From Armatimonadota bacterium (lineage in GTDB: Bacteria > Sysuimicrobiota > Sysuimicrobiia > Sysuimicrobiales > Humicultoraceae): a DNA stretch of 64,000 nucleotides. The stretch lies in assembly GCA_031081585.1 (NCBI GenBank), contig JAVHLY010000006.1:38374-102373 (forward strand), given 5' to 3'. Position 1 is the first letter of the stretch. Each line of letters begins with the position of its first letter. Position numbers and translations under genes: made by a program. Shown here one piece after another: positions 9,034-16,449 of the stretch. Below the pieces are notes generated by a model. That model did no database searches and was not told the origin of the DNA. It was given only the letters and a program-made list of their open reading frames with translations.

Positions 9034-10328
9034 GCTCCCACCTCCGGACCCCCGGCCACCTGGTGGGCGTCCGCGGCGGCCACCACGTCGGCGGCCCCTG
9101 CCACCGGCACGCGCCGCTCGACGGTGGGACCGTCGCCGCGGAGCCGGCGCACGCGAGCACCGTCGCCGTCCACCCACATCACCCAGCGCGCGCCTTCGCG
9201 CCCGGCCCGGTCCAGGGTCTTCTCCCAGGAGCGGCCCGGCTCGGCGATGACGGCGGCCCCGGCCTCGCGCAGGCCGCGGGCCAGGCGCAACGCGGAGGCG
9301 CGCGCCGTCGGTTCCGCCCAGGCGATGAGGACGTCCAGCTCCTCCTCGCCGTCCGCGACGAGGGCCACCACGCGGTCGACGCCCAGGGCGAACCCCGTCG
9401 CCGGGGCAGGGGTCCCGAAGGCGGCCAGGAGGCCATCGTACCGCCCGCCGCCGAGCAGCGGGTAGCCCGAGCCGGCCCCGTAGCCCTCGAAGACGACGCC
9501 GGTGTAGTAGCTGAAGTCCCGGATGATGCTGAGGTCGACCGCCGCCGCCTCGCCCACACCGTGCTCCTCCAGCCGGCCCAGCAGCGCCTCGAGCCCCGCG
9601 AGCGCGGCCTCCCCGCGTTCCGTGCGCACCACCGCCCGCGCCGCCGCCAGGGCGTCACCCCCCTGCAGCAGCGGCAGCTCGCGAAGGAACGCGCCGAGGT
9701 GCCGGTCGGGGACCGTCGTCTCGATGCCGGCGAACTGCTTGCGGTAGAGACGGGCCACGAGCGCGTCCCGCGTCTCCGGGGGCAGCGCGCCCAGGGCGTC
9801 GTCCAGGAAGCCGATGTGGCCCACCGTCACGACCGGCCGGGCGATGCCGGCGCGCCGCAGCGCCTCCACGGCCAGCGCGATCACCTCGGCGTCCGCGTCT
9901 ACGCCGTCCTCGCCCAGGCGCTCGACCCCGGCCTGCGTGAACTCCCGCAGCCGCCCCCGCCCCTCCTCCTGCTCCCGGTAGACCGGCGCCACGTAGGCCA
10001 GGCGCAGCGGCCCGGCGGCATCCGGCAGGAGACGGGTGGCGGCCAGCCGGGCGATGGAGACGGTCAGGTCGGGGCGCAGGGCCAGCAGCTCCCCCCGCCG
10101 GCCGACCACCTTGAAGAGGCGGTCCTGGATCCCGGGCCCGCCGCCGTGGACGAGCGTCTCCAGGTACTCCAGCGCGGGGGTGAGGACCTCGCGGTAGCCC
10201 CAGGCGCGGAAGGTGCCCCGCAGGCGGCCGACCACCCGCAGGTGGCGGGCCGCCTCGGCGGGGGCCAGGTCGCGCAGGCCGCGGGGCAGCGCGGCCCAGC
10301 GCTGGCGGGGGCCGGTGCGCAGGCGCAG
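9021..10328 (-). CDS. hisZ: ATP phosphoribosyltransferase regulatory subunit HisZ, probable CTG start
   Basis: HisZ is a catalytically inactive class II HisRS paralogue that activates short HisG. Recognisable segments are the motif-2-like YREQEEGRGRLREFTQAGVE, DLSIIRDFSYYTGVVFEGYG and GGGRYDGLL. The family N-terminus (here LPRGLRDLAPAEAARHLR) is encoded upstream of the first GTG at 10235. Between that GTG and the in-frame stop at 10344-10346 there is no ATG, GTG or TTG. An AAAGGAG Shine-Dalgarno (10339-10345) stands 10 bases before an in-frame CTG at 10328, which I take as the start (435 residues). The alternative is a shortened protein from 10235 that lacks about 30 conserved residues. Confidence 0.88.
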   Translation of the reverse strand: MRLRTGPRQRWAALPRGLRDLAPAEAARHLRVVGRLRGTFRAWGYREVLTPALEYLETLVHGGGPGIQDRLFKVVGRRGELLALRPDLTVSIARLAATRLLPDAAGPLRLAYVAPVYREQEEGRGRLREFTQAGVERLGEDGVDADAEVIALAVEALRRAGIARPVVTVGHIGFLDDALGALPPETRDALVARLYRKQFAGIETTVPDRHLGAFLRELPLLQGGDALAAARAVVRTERGEAALAGLEALLGRLEEHGVGEAAAVDLSIIRDFSYYTGVVFEGYGAGSGYPLLGGGRYDGLLAAFGTPAPATGFALGVDRVVALVADGEEELDVLIAWAEPTARASALRLARGLREAGAAVIAEPGRSWEKTLDRAGREGARWVMWVDGDGARVRRLRGDGPTVERRVPVAGAADVVAAADAHQVAGGPEVGAWSH

Positions 10329-10344
10329 CGAGACTTCACTCCTT

Positions 10345-10362
10345 TAGCAAGTTAAATTGCTA
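10345..10362. promoter_or_regulatory. Candidate TrpR-family (YerC/HisR) operator in front of the his operon
   Basis: The 18-bp imperfect palindrome TAGCAAGTTAAATTGCTA has 6-bp perfect arms and lies directly upstream of the hisZ Shine-Dalgarno. Its AT-rich GTTAA centre resembles the E. coli TrpR operator core. It stands out in a very GC-rich background, and a YerC/TrpR-like gene lies 1.2 kb away. The assignment is inference; no clear -35/-10 pair could be settled around it. Confidence 0.5.
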
Positions 10363-10449
10363 CCGAAGCAAACTGCCGTTGAGGATACCCCGGCGGTGGC
10401 CGGCACGTCAACCCGGTGGGGCGGCAGGGCGGCCGCGGCGCGAGGTCGG

Positions 10450-11283
10450 CTAACCGACGCGCTCGGTCGTCGGGCGCAGCTCCCGGAGGGTGGGCGGGCG
10501 GAAGTAGGCCCACCCCACGAGCCCGAGGTAGCCCCCGTAGGCCACGACCTCCACCAGCGAGGGGTCGCCGTTGTAGCCGAAGAGCGCGGCCAGGAAACTC
10601 CCCAAGAGGGACCGTTCGTCCAGCACGGCGTTCGTGTTCCAGACGGGCTCCACGAGCGCCGGTACCAGGCCGGCCTCGTGGAACTCGTGAAGGCCGTGGG
10701 CGAGCAACCCGGCCGCGAAGAGGAGCAGCAGGATGCTGGTGACGTTGAAGAACGCCCGCAGGTTCAGCCGGTAGGTGCCGCGGTAGAGCAGGTAGCCCAG
10801 CACCGCCGCGGCCGCGAGGCCGAGCCCTCCGCCCAGCAGCGCCGCGGAGGCCGAGGCGGTCGTGATCGCCGCGATCATGAAGAGGACGGTCTCGAGCCCT
10901 TCCCGCCCCACCGCGACGAAGGCCAGCAGGCCCAGCGCCCACAGGGAGCCGGATTCCAGCGCCGTCTGCACCTGGGCCTGCAGGTGCGCCCGGATGCCGA
11001 TGGCCTGACGCCGCATCCAGAAGATCATGTAGGCGAGGACGCCCGCGGCCGCCACCATGGTAGCGCCCTCGAAGATCTCCTCGGCGTGCCCCTCCAGGCC
11101 CCCAGCCGTGAGGAAGATCGCTACGCCGGCGGCCACGCTGAGCACGATGCTCGACACGGTCCCCAGCCAGACGGCGCCCGCCTTGTCCCGGTGTCCGGTC
11201 CTGGCCAGGTAGGCCAGGATGATGCCGAGGATCAGCGCCGCTTCCAGACCCTCCCGCAGGGTGATCAGCAGAGACGAAGCCAT
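10450..11283 (-). CDS. FTR1-family iron permease
   Basis: This integral membrane protein of 277 residues has about seven transmembrane segments. It carries the two REGLE iron-binding motifs that define the FTR1/EfeU family, at residues 10-14 (LREGLEAAL) and near 130 (GREGLETVL). These proteins take up iron across the cytoplasmic membrane, usually with a periplasmic oxidase or EfeO partner. No partner gene is adjacent here. The ATG has a GGAGAGGAG Shine-Dalgarno 6 bases upstream, which decides it over an earlier in-frame start. The gene is transcribed alone toward hisZ. Confidence 0.9.
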   Translation of the reverse strand: MASSLLITLREGLEAALILGIILAYLARTGHRDKAGAVWLGTVSSIVLSVAAGVAIFLTAGGLEGHAEEIFEGATMVAAAGVLAYMIFWMRRQAIGIRAHLQAQVQTALESGSLWALGLLAFVAVGREGLETVLFMIAAITTASASAALLGGGLGLAAAAVLGYLLYRGTYRLNLRAFFNVTSILLLLFAAGLLAHGLHEFHEAGLVPALVEPVWNTNAVLDERSLLGSFLAALFGYNGDPSLVEVVAYGGYLGLVGWAYFRPPTLRELRPTTERVG

Positions 11284-11410
11284 CGCTGCTCCTCTCCTGG
11301 GCCCGCGCGCGGGCTCGTGGGCCGGCGCGCGGGCTCGACGTGCCGGGGCCCGGGTGTCACGCCGCGGGTAGGCTACCTCGGTGCGTGCGGCGACAACAAG
11401 GGGATTGCCG

Positions 11411-11423
11411 AACAATCGTTGTT
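11411..11423. promoter_or_regulatory. Inverted repeat upstream of the FTR1 gene
   Basis: AACAA-TCG-TTGTT is a perfect 5-bp inverted repeat around a 3-base centre, in an AT-enriched patch about 130 bases upstream of the permease start. It could be an operator for a metal regulator, but it does not match a Fur or DtxR consensus that I can name. Confidence 0.3.
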
Positions 11424-11504
11424 ACCAGCCAACAGGAGATGCGTCGGCCTGCGTGCGGGTCTCCGCTCTCCAGGGTGGTGCAGGAACCAGGCCAGCGGGG
11501 CGCC

Positions 11505-11843
11505 TCAACCGCGGCCCCCCCGCCCCGGGCGCACACCCAGACGGGTGAGCACCAGGCGGTAGCCGTCGGCGCCGTACTCCAGGAAGCGGCGCACACGGCT
11601 GATGGTGGCGCTGCTGGCCCCCGTGCGCGCCGCCACCTCCTGGTAGGTCCGTCCCTCGAAGAGGAGGCGGGCGATCTCCAGGCGCTGCGCCATCGCCTTG
11701 AACTCGCCGATGGTGGCGACGTCCTCGAAGAACCGGTAGCACTCCTCCACGGAGGTGAGGGTGAGCACCGCCTGGCAGAACCGGTCGGCCAGCGGGTCCT
11801 TCAGGCGCGGGTTGATGGGACGCCGGGGGCGTGGCACGGCCAT
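11505..11843 (-). CDS. YerC/YecD family TrpR-related regulator
   Basis: The 112-residue protein matches the YerC/YecD family (TrpR superfamily): KDPLADRFCQAVLTLTSVEECYRFFEDV, then IGEFKAMAQRLEIARLLFEGRTY, then a helix-turn-helix (YQEVAARTGASSATISRVRRFLEYG, residues about 67-91). TrpR itself represses tryptophan genes. Regulon predictions in Firmicutes have linked YerC-like proteins to histidine genes (there called HisR). The nearby his operon with a TrpR-like dyad in its promoter supports the same role here. The Arg/Gly-rich C-terminal tail is unremarkable. The gene is monocistronic on the minus strand. Confidence 0.88.
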   Translation of the reverse strand: MAVPRPRRPINPRLKDPLADRFCQAVLTLTSVEECYRFFEDVATIGEFKAMAQRLEIARLLFEGRTYQEVAARTGASSATISRVRRFLEYGADGYRLVLTRLGVRPGRGGRG

Positions 11844-11961
11844 GGCTGCTGCCTGCTTCCCCGGCCTCGGCGCATCCTCCTGCGCCCGCTGAGGCCTGGA
11901 CCCCCGGCATCACGCGGCCCATGGTGCCCGCGGATGAGCAGGCCCTTCGGCGTGCGTCCCC

Positions 11962-12531
11962 TCAGTCCTCGAAGAGGGGCTTCAGCTCCAGCTCAAAGCC
12001 CGGGAGCTCCGGATCCAGTGGAACACGCGCGGGCTCGCGACTGACCTCAGGCGCGCGGCCCGGGCGGTGAACCTCCACCGTTCGCGTGTAGGGGTCCACC
12101 AGCACGGCCACCCGCGCGCCGTTCCTCAGGTAGGCCTGCAGCTTCTCACGCACCTCTTCGGCGTCCTGCCCCCGTGAGCGGAGTTCAAAGACCGCGTCCG
12201 GGCACAGGGGCACGAACCCCTCCCGTTCCTGCCGGGTCAGGACCTCCCACCGCTCTCGGGACACCCAGGATGCGTCGGGAGAGAACAGCGCCCCGTCGGG
12301 AAGCCGAAATCCCGTGGAGGAGTCGAAGACGACACCGGTCCGGGTCCGCTCATTCCACCCCTGGAGCTGGTAGCCCAAGTTCACGCTGCGCCGCCCATGC
12401 TCTCCTCCCGGAGGGCTCACCACCAGCCTCCCGTCCGCGGTGCGCTCAAACTGATACCCCGGGTTCCGCTCCGAGAGCCGCAACAGCTCCTCGTCCGTTA
12501 CCGCCCGCAGCAGGTCGATCCGAACCACCAC
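11962..12531 (-). CDS. Uma2 family (DUF820) putative PD-(D/E)XK nuclease
   Basis: The 189-residue product has the Uma2 fold signatures: LFSPDASWV (Asp86), VFELRSRGQDAEEVREKLQAYLRNGARVA cut at its core FELRS (Glu116), and LVDPYTRTVEVHRPG near residue 145. The usual second catalytic residue in E-x-K/S is seen as E-L-R. These proteins are common in cyanobacteria, Chloroflexota and Thermus, often in many copies, and their biological role is unclear. The GTG start has a GGAGGAGGT Shine-Dalgarno, and a second GTG follows directly. The open frame upstream is not family-like. Confidence 0.82.
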   Translation of the reverse strand: MVVRIDLLRAVTDEELLRLSERNPGYQFERTADGRLVVSPPGGEHGRRSVNLGYQLQGWNERTRTGVVFDSSTGFRLPDGALFSPDASWVSRERWEVLTRQEREGFVPLCPDAVFELRSRGQDAEEVREKLQAYLRNGARVAVLVDPYTRTVEVHRPGRAPEVSREPARVPLDPELPGFELELKPLFED

Positions 12532-12549
12532 GGAAGACCTCCTCCCGGG

Positions 12550-12575
12550 CTCCGGAGAGCTCCGGAGAGATTGTA
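12550..12575 (-). promoter_or_regulatory. Promoter -10 and twin palindromes in the Uma2 leader
   Basis: On the minus strand a TACAAT -10-like hexamer (12570-12575) is followed by two tandem copies of a 10-mer (12550-12559 and 12560-12569), each containing the 8-bp palindrome CTCCGGAG, then by the Shine-Dalgarno of the Uma2 gene. No good -35 is visible. The tandem palindromes could form an RNA hairpin or an operator. Confidence 0.4.
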
Positions 12576-12628
12576 GCGTGCCGGCGAGACGATCCGGCCG
12601 CGACGGCGCCCTTCCTCCGGAACCCGGA

Positions 12629-13618
12629 TCAGTCGGGGATGTAGACCTCGTTGGCGCCGCTGAACGACCCGCCCGGGCGCGGCCCGCCGCTGAGGGCGTA
12701 GACGCGCCCCTCCAGCGCCACCGCGGCCAGCCCGTGGCGCGGCGTGGGCATGGGCGCGCGGGGGGTCCAGCTCCCCGTGCGCGTGTCGAACTCCTCGTTC
12801 TCGGGGTAGGTGGTGGGCCGGCCCAGTTCCCCGCCCATGACGAAGACGCGGGGACCCACCGCAGCCGCACCGTACCCGCTGCGCGGCGTCGGCATCGGTG
12901 CCGCCATGCGCCAGGTGTCGGCGGCCGGGTCGTAGACCTCGGTGACCGGCAGGTTCCGCCCACTCCGCCGTCCGCCGAAGGCATAGACCCTCCCATCCAC
13001 CGCCACGGCCCCCAGGTGGTCGCGCGCCACGGCCATGGGGGCGAGCGCTCGCCACCGGTCCTGGTCCGGATCGTACAGCTCGACGGCCGTCACGTCGCCT
13101 CCCGGCCCCACGCCGCCCACGGCGATGATGCGCCCGTCCACGACCGCTGCGGCGAGCGCCCCGCGCGGGGTCGGCAGCGGCGCGCGCTGCCGCCAGCGGT
13201 CCTGTGCGGGGTCGTACTCGAAGACGGCGGCGAGCGGTGTCCAGCGCGCGTCGAACCCGCCGATGACGTAGAGCCGGCCGCCGACGGCGGCCGCGGCGGC
13301 GTGGTGCACGGCGATGGGCAGGGAGGTCCGGGGGTGCCAGGTGTTCGCGGCGGGATCGTACTCCTCCACCGCCCCCGTCACCCCGCCCGGGACCAGACCG
13401 CCAATGACGTAGATCCGCCCGCCCAGCGCGGCCCCCGCCACCTCGGTGCGCTCTGAGGGCATCCGTGCCCGGGACTCCCAGCGTCCCGCACCGGGGGCAG
13501 CCCGCAGCGGGACCGCCTGCGTGCTGAGGAGCGCCAGGACGGTCAGGAAGGCCAGGGCAGGGGCAGGCGGGGTGGAGACGGGGCGGAGGGCCTGACCGGG
13601 CGAGATGCGCGCCATCAC
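12629..13618 (-). CDS. Secreted Kelch-repeat beta-propeller protein
   Basis: The 329-residue protein begins with an uncleaved-looking signal peptide (hydrophobic residues about 20-38, then AAPGAGRW). Six Kelch repeats follow, each with a R-[IVL]-[YFI]-x-x-G-G strand: RIYVIGGLVPGG, RLYVIGGFDA, RIIAVGGVGPGG, RVYAFGGRRSG, RVFVMGGELG and RVYALSGGPRPGG. Six blades suffice for a closed propeller. It probably acts outside the membrane as a binding scaffold; ligand and partners cannot be inferred. A GTG at 13618 and an ATG at 13615 are both possible starts, with no strong Shine-Dalgarno. Confidence 0.85.
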   Translation of the reverse strand: MMARISPGQALRPVSTPPAPALAFLTVLALLSTQAVPLRAAPGAGRWESRARMPSERTEVAGAALGGRIYVIGGLVPGGVTGAVEEYDPAANTWHPRTSLPIAVHHAAAAAVGGRLYVIGGFDARWTPLAAVFEYDPAQDRWRQRAPLPTPRGALAAAVVDGRIIAVGGVGPGGDVTAVELYDPDQDRWRALAPMAVARDHLGAVAVDGRVYAFGGRRSGRNLPVTEVYDPAADTWRMAAPMPTPRSGYGAAAVGPRVFVMGGELGRPTTYPENEEFDTRTGSWTPRAPMPTPRHGLAAVALEGRVYALSGGPRPGGSFSGANEVYIPD

Positions 13619-13684
13619 CCGCGCAGGCGAGCGGGACGCAGGGACGGCCGGACCTTCATCGGTTGAGCACGGGTTGGGCGACGC

Positions 13685-14161
13685 TCAGGTGCGCACGGCC
13701 CGGCGCGGCTGGTTGACGCGCGCGGTCCGGCGCGGCTTGGAGGGCGCGCCGTCGAGGCGGGCGGGCAGCGTCTCCTCCCAGGTGACGATGCTGTGGAAGA
13801 AGACGCGGTCGCCCTCCTCCAGGCCGCGCGTCACCTCGGTGATGTGGACACTCGTGGCGCCAAACTCCTTCAGCGCGTACTCCACGGCGGCCTCGGGCTT
13901 GGCCTCGTTCCCACAGGTGAAGATGTCCAGCGCCACGTAGCGGAGCTCGGGCCAGGTGTGCACGGAGAGGTGCGACTCGGAGATCACGACGACGCCGGAG
14001 ACGCCGTTCGGGTTGAACCGGTGGAAGGAGATCGCCCAGACCTGGACCCGAGCCGCCTCGGCGGCGCGCACCAGGATCTGCTCCACGCGCTCGACGCTCC
14101 CGATGACCTCCGGGGTGCAGCCGGAGGCCTCGACGATGTAGTGGTGACCCACGGCGTCCAC
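13685..14161 (-). CDS. speH: S-adenosylmethionine decarboxylase proenzyme (bacterial class 1B)
   Basis: AdoMet decarboxylase supplies the aminopropyl donor for spermidine. The proenzyme cleaves itself at the Glu-Ser bond of ISESHLSVHTWPE to create the pyruvoyl group. The GTG start was chosen for two reasons. A GGGGAGGTGG Shine-Dalgarno lies just upstream, and from this start the pyruvoyl Ser is residue 63, the catalytic His 68 and the catalytic Cys 83, the same numbers as in the Thermotoga maritima enzyme. An upstream ATG at 14230 would add 23 Arg-rich residues and leave only a 4-base leader behind the promoter. The C-terminal tail (about 25 basic residues) is longer than usual. No spermidine synthase gene is nearby. 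Confidence 0.93.
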   Translation of the reverse strand: MDAVGHHYIVEASGCTPEVIGSVERVEQILVRAAEAARVQVWAISFHRFNPNGVSGVVVISESHLSVHTWPELRYVALDIFTCGNEAKPEAAVEYALKEFGATSVHITEVTRGLEEGDRVFFHSIVTWEETLPARLDGAPSKPRRTARVNQPRRAVRT

Positions 14162-14240
14162 TGGTCCCACCTCCCCCCGAACCGCAGCAGCGGTGTGCTC
14201 CCGGCGACGCGCAGTGCGCCGGCCTTCCATGACGGCGTGG

Positions 14241-14268
14241 AGTATAACACCCCCCCTCCCCCTGTCAA
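14241..14268 (-). promoter_or_regulatory. Consensus sigma70-type promoter of speH
   Basis: On the minus strand TTGACA (14268-14263) and TATACT (14246-14241) are separated by 16 bases of almost pure G. It is the best housekeeping promoter in the window. Predicted transcription start is near 14234, giving a leader of about 73 bases to the GTG start used here. Confidence 0.8.
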
Positions 14269-14352
14269 CGCGACGGCTGGCATGAACCCCGGAGGCCGCT
14301 CGGACGTTTCACCGGCGGCGAGGCATCGAGGCTCGCCGGAGGGGTGAGGACC

Positions 14353-15063
14353 ATGCGACGGACCTGGCTGGTGGGCGTGACCGCGCTCGTCCTGCTGCCG
14401 CTCCTGGCCGCAGCGGCCCCACGGGCCCATGGGCAGGGAGGGGCGCCACCACCCGACCGCAACGAGATCGTCACCCGCGGCACGGGACAGGTGGAGGTCC
14501 CGCCCACACAGGCCAGCGTGGAGGTGGGCGTCGAGGTGCAGCGCCCCACCGCCGCCGACGCCGCTACGGCGGTGGCGCGCACCGCCGAGCGCATCATCAC
14601 CCGGCTGGCGGGATTGGGCATGGCGCGGTCGGCCGTCCGGACCTCCGGGGTGCAGCTCACCCCGGTCTACACCACACCCCGAGAGGGCGCACCGCAGCTC
14701 GCCGGCTACCGGGCGGTCTACACCCTCAGCGTGGTGGTCACCGACCTGGCCCTGGCCGGGCGGGTCCTCGACGAGGCGGTGCGCGGCGGCGCCACCACGA
14801 TCCTCGGGGTCACCTTCGGGCTGCGGGACCCGTCGGCGGCGCGCCGGGAGGCGCTGGGCGCGGCGGTGCGGGAGGCGCGCGAGAAGGCCGAGGCCATCGC
14901 CCGTGCCGCGGGGGTGCAGATTCGGGGCGTGGAGCGGATCATCGAGGAGGGCGTGGAGGTCCCGGTCCGGGCGATGGAGCGCCTGGCTCTCGGTGCGCCG
15001 ATGCCGGTGGAGGGCGGGCTGCTCACCGTCACGGCGCGCGTGACGATGGTCTTCCGGTACTGA
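14353..15063 (+). CDS. SIMPL (DUF541) domain protein, exported
   Basis: The 236-residue protein has a signal peptide (RRTWLVGVTALVLLPLLAAA, then APRAHGQ). The SIMPL/DUF541 pattern follows: EIVTRGTGQVEVPPTQASVEVGVE, VRTSGVQLTPVYTTPR cut in two segments, GYRAVYTLSVVV, ALGAAVREAREKAEAIARAAG and a final TVTARVTMVFRY strand. Homologues form oligomeric periplasmic or outer-membrane-associated proteins linked to oxidative stress, without a defined mechanism. The ATG has a GGGGTGAGG Shine-Dalgarno; a GTG three codons earlier is less likely. It is divergent from speH. Confidence 0.85.
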   Translation: MRRTWLVGVTALVLLPLLAAAAPRAHGQGGAPPPDRNEIVTRGTGQVEVPPTQASVEVGVEVQRPTAADAATAVARTAERIITRLAGLGMARSAVRTSGVQLTPVYTTPREGAPQLAGYRAVYTLSVVVTDLALAGRVLDEAVRGGATTILGVTFGLRDPSAARREALGAAVREAREKAEAIARAAGVQIRGVERIIEEGVEVPVRAMERLALGAPMPVEGGLLTVTARVTMVFRY

Positions 15064-15069
15064 GGGCGC

Positions 15070-15096
15070 CCGGGGGGCGCCTCAGGCGCCCCCCGG
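15070..15096. terminator. Perfect 12-bp hairpin shared by convergent genes
   Basis: CCGGGGGGCGCC and GGCGCCCCCCGG form a perfect stem around a 3-base loop (TCA) that is itself the stop codon of the minus-strand thioesterase gene. It lies 7 bases after the SIMPL stop. It has no T-tract but is very stable and could serve both strands. Confidence 0.5.
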
Positions 15097-15612
15097 CGGG
15101 CGTGCCATCGCCTCGGGCAGGCGCACCGCCACTGCGCGGGCCCGGGCCGTGACGACACCGGCCGCCCGCAGCTCCGCCTCCACCACCACTTTGCGGTCGG
15201 TGACCTCCGTCGCCCGCCCGCGCAGCTCCAGCTCGGGACCGAGCGGCGTCGGCTTGAGGTAGTCGACCTGCAGCGACGCCGTGACGAAGCGCGCGACGGG
15301 TCCGTCGCCGAGCCGCTGCCCGGCCTGCGTTGCCGCCGCCGCGGCTGCGGTGGCGGTGCTGTGGCAGTCGAACAGCGAGGCGATGAGCCCGCCGTAGACG
15401 AACCCGGGGACGGCGACGTGGTGCGGCGCCGGGGTGAAACGGGTGCGGCTCTCCCGCCCGTCCCAGTAGGTCTTCAGGTGATAGCCCTGCGGGTTGAGGC
15501 GCCCGCACCCGTAGCAGTGGGCGAAGTCGTCCGGGTAGCAGTCCTGGACGGCAGGGCCCAGGGGCCCGCACGCTCCTGCCGTCATCGCGCCCGGACCGGT
15601 CCCCGTGGTCAC
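15082..15612 (-). CDS. PaaI-type hotdog thioesterase
   Basis: The 176-residue protein is a single hotdog-fold acyl-CoA thioesterase. An N-terminal Cys-rich segment (CYPDDFAHCYGCGRLNPQGYHL) precedes the core PGFVYGGLIASLFDCHSTATA, which carries the catalytic Asp/Glu region of 4HBT proteins, followed by TASLQVDYLKPTPLG. The N-terminal CYGCG-x-N-P-x-G motif is common in PaaI-like proteins. It starts (GTG) 22 bases after the preceding cyclo-ligase-like gene and probably belongs to the same transcript. An internal ATG nine codons later is an alternative start. Confidence 0.82.
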   Translation of the reverse strand: MTTGTGPGAMTAGACGPLGPAVQDCYPDDFAHCYGCGRLNPQGYHLKTYWDGRESRTRFTPAPHHVAVPGFVYGGLIASLFDCHSTATAAAAAATQAGQRLGDGPVARFVTASLQVDYLKPTPLGPELELRGRATEVTDRKVVVEAELRAAGVVTARARAVAVRLPEAMARPPGGA

Positions 15613-15634
15613 TGCGGGGCGCCCGCTGCCGCCA

Positions 15635-16342
15635 TCACCGCCTCGGCACTCTCCGCTGCTCCCGCAGGGCCTGCAGGACGGGGATGGCGGCGATCTGCGC
15701 CGGTATGAGGTGGCTCCAGAGCACCCCGCGCGGGCGACGCGGGCGGGCGGGGCGGATCACCGCGTCCGGCGTGACGATGAGGTCGACGCGAAAGTCGTGC
15801 GCCGTCTCCGGCAGGGGCTGGTCCACGACCTGCAGCGGGTGCACCGTCGTGGCGATGACGGTCTGCCGGTCGACGAGCCCCGCGGTGACGAGCAGGCCGA
15901 ACTCGAGGTCGGAGTACCCGCCGCCCTTCCCCACTCGCGCGCCCCGGCGGTCCACGGCCACACTCCCGCAGACGATCAGGTCGATGCGCTCCATCTGCTC
16001 CACCCACACGGGTCGGCCCCAGCGAAACGCTCCCCGAATCGAGGCGGCCTGCCGGGGCGCGACGGTGAGCCGACGCGGGTCCAGTTGGACGAAGGGCTCG
16101 GGCGCCGCCAGCCGCGGGACGGCCATGTAGAGCACCTTGCCCTCGGCCAGCGCCCGGGCCCGCACGGGCAGCTGCGGGCTGTCGGGATTGGCCTTGACGA
16201 CGCGGGCCGCCTGCCATTCGGGCGTGGCGGCCAGCCGCTCCGCCGCCGCCTCCGCCCCGACGAAGTTGGGGATGCGGCCAGGCGCGCCGGGGAAGCGGAC
16301 TACCCCGCGGTCCTCCAGCAGGCGCCACAACCGCTCCCGCAC
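15635..16342 (-). CDS. 5-formyltetrahydrofolate cyclo-ligase family protein
   Basis: The 235-residue product belongs to the COG0212/MTHFS-like family. It has GRIPNFVGAEAAAERL (about 22-37), VKANPDSPQLPVRARALAEGK, LYMAVPRL, and the ATP/substrate loop VGKGGGYSDLEFGLL at 137-151 in place of the GKGGGYYDR of classical cyclo-ligases. It continues with VHPLQVVDQPLPETAHDFRVD. The classical enzyme converts 5-formyl-THF to methenyl-THF; this clade may use another substrate. No ATG exists in the coding part. The GTG at 16342, behind GAAGG, starts just at the conserved N-terminus. It follows the dppC-like gene after about 100 bases. Confidence 0.78.
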   Translation of the reverse strand: MRERLWRLLEDRGVVRFPGAPGRIPNFVGAEAAAERLAATPEWQAARVVKANPDSPQLPVRARALAEGKVLYMAVPRLAAPEPFVQLDPRRLTVAPRQAASIRGAFRWGRPVWVEQMERIDLIVCGSVAVDRRGARVGKGGGYSDLEFGLLVTAGLVDRQTVIATTVHPLQVVDQPLPETAHDFRVDLIVTPDAVIRPARPRRPRGVLWSHLIPAQIAAIPVLQALREQRRVPRR

Positions 16343-16449
16343 GGCCGCCTTCGCGGCGTCTGCGGCCTGGGGGGGCGGGGCATCACCTGGCTGCGTGCCC
16401 CTGGAAGGATGGTGCGGGGCGGCGGTGCGCCGGGTGCGGCGGGCGGCCC

